Shown here: one piece after another, positions 40,578-41,092 of the stretch
How the letters are laid out: every line of letters starts with the position of its first letter
Numbering within the stretch: position 1 is the first letter of the stretch
Assembly: GCF_001613165.1 (NCBI RefSeq)
Contig: NZ_BDBV01000121.1
Location: 1 to 41,092, forward strand
Length of the DNA stretch: 41,092 nucleotides
Direction of reading: 5' to 3'
Source of the DNA: Nocardia mexicana NBRC 108244
GTDB lineage: Bacteria; Actinomycetota; Actinomycetes; Mycobacteriales; Mycobacteriaceae
Notes under the pieces: model-generated
Seen by the model: the letters and a program-made list of their open reading frames with translations, nothing else
What the model was told of the DNA's origin: nothing
Databases searched by the model: none
Translations under genes and position numbers: made by a program

Positions 40578-41092
40578 TTACGCGCGCAGTCCGCTCGCCC
40601 GCAGGACACGCCGGTCGATGCCCGCGCGAATGGCCTCCTCCGTCCCGATGATGCGGACGTGGTGGCGGGCCCGGGTGATGGCGGTATAGAGCAGTTCCCT
40701 GGTGAGCAGGGTGGATTCGGGGCCCGGCAGCACCACCGAGACCGTGCCGTACTGGCTGCCCTGGCTGCGGTGGATGGTCATGGCGTAGACCGTGGTGACG
40801 CCCGGGAACTGTGTCGGGTGCACCAGGTACGGCTCGGTGCCGCGCTGCAGGGCCGCGCGCAGCGAACCGTCGGTGTCGCGGACGATGACGCCGGTATCGC
40901 CGTTGTAGATGCGGGCCTCGTGATCGTTCGCCGTGACCAGCAGCGGCTGTCCCGGAAACCAGTGGCCCGCACCCGGTTCGGCGCCGATGCCCGCCGCGGC
41001 GACCCATCCGGCCGCCAGCCGGTCCCAGCGCTCGACGCCGAATTGGCCCTGCCGGTGCGCGCACAGCAGCCGGTGTGATTCCATCGCGGCCA
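40578..41092 (-). CDS. recD: RecD-type exodeoxyribonuclease V helicase, C-terminal part
   Basis: The window shows the last 171 residues of a superfamily 1 helicase of the RecD family; the gene continues beyond the right edge. Visible are LLCAHRQGQFGVERWDRL, the GHWFPGQPLLVTANDHEARI strand, helicase motif V in MTIHRSQGSQYGTVSVVLP, and motif VI in LYTAITRARHHVRIIG, ending with a short tail after RVLRAS. RecD works with RecB and RecC on broken DNA ends. recB and recC are not visible, but would lie upstream, to the right. The C-terminal domain with TIHRSQGSQY is close to the classical RecD form. The related RecD2 cannot be excluded from this part alone. Confidence 0.9.
   Translation of the reverse strand, partial: AAMESHRLLCAHRQGQFGVERWDRLAAGWVAAAGIGAEPGAGHWFPGQPLLVTANDHEARIYNGDTGVIVRDTDGSLRAALQRGTEPYLVHPTQFPGVTTVYAMTIHRSQGSQYGTVSVVLPGPESTLLTRELLYTAITRARHHVRIIGTEEAIRAGIDRRVLRASGLRA

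Overview
The window is high-GC actinobacterial DNA, most likely from Nocardia or a close relative in the Mycobacteriales. Three things point there. The suf iron-sulfur operon lies next to a divergent mannosyltransferase gene of the MptB type, the same arrangement as around Rv1460/Rv1459c in Mycobacterium tuberculosis. Several genes have leaderless-looking promoters (TANNNT about 7 nt before the start codon). The gene families (EthA-like monooxygenase, CYP154/CYP157-like P450s, NRPS) are typical of Nocardia. The genus is inferred; there is no rRNA gene here to settle it.

Left part (1-12961). A giant NRPS gene on the minus strand runs off the left edge. What is visible is C-A-T-C-A-T-C(partial); the first module reads a threonine-type code. 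Divergent from it is a Ku gene, followed by a GNAT acetyltransferase and a small helical-repeat protein. Next comes a methionine-type ABC importer: two divergent MetQ-like lipoprotein genes, with metN and metI coupled to the second by 4-nt overlaps.

Middle-left (12963-17049). A tightly coupled minus-strand trio encodes a DUF6285-like small protein, an APH-fold kinase and an acyl-CoA dehydrogenase. It resembles the kinase, small partner and dehydrogenase used for 4-hydroxyacyl-CoA breakdown (LvaABC; ACAD10/11 in animals). Then come a KamB/NpmA-type 16S rRNA A1408 methyltransferase whose apparent original N-terminus is interrupted by an in-frame TAA, and a secreted DUF4189-like protein.

Middle (17049-21880). 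An XRE-cupin regulator is divergent from a three-gene unit: an NCS1 nucleobase permease, an IPNS-like 2-oxoglutarate/Fe(II) oxygenase and an adenosine-deaminase-family enzyme. The deaminase carries an N-terminal tandem repeat and a changed active-site motif. I read this as an uptake and breakdown pathway for a modified nucleobase. A small membrane protein follows.

Middle-right (21940-32347). The complete minus-strand sufR-B-D-C-S-U-T operon has a candidate SufR operator over the sufR start. Divergent from it are mptB and a two-gene ABC exporter, as in mycobacteria.

Right part (32390-41092). This is a redox region: a secreted DUF4232 protein, an SDR, a succinate-semialdehyde-type aldehyde dehydrogenase, a divergent TetR regulator with two tandem palindromic operators between them, a CYP157-like/CYP154-like P450 pair in which the upstream P450 has lost the ExxR arginine, and an EthA-like Baeyer-Villiger monooxygenase. 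The C-terminal part of a RecD-type helicase runs off the right edge. I saw no tRNA, rRNA, CRISPR array, transposase or phage gene.
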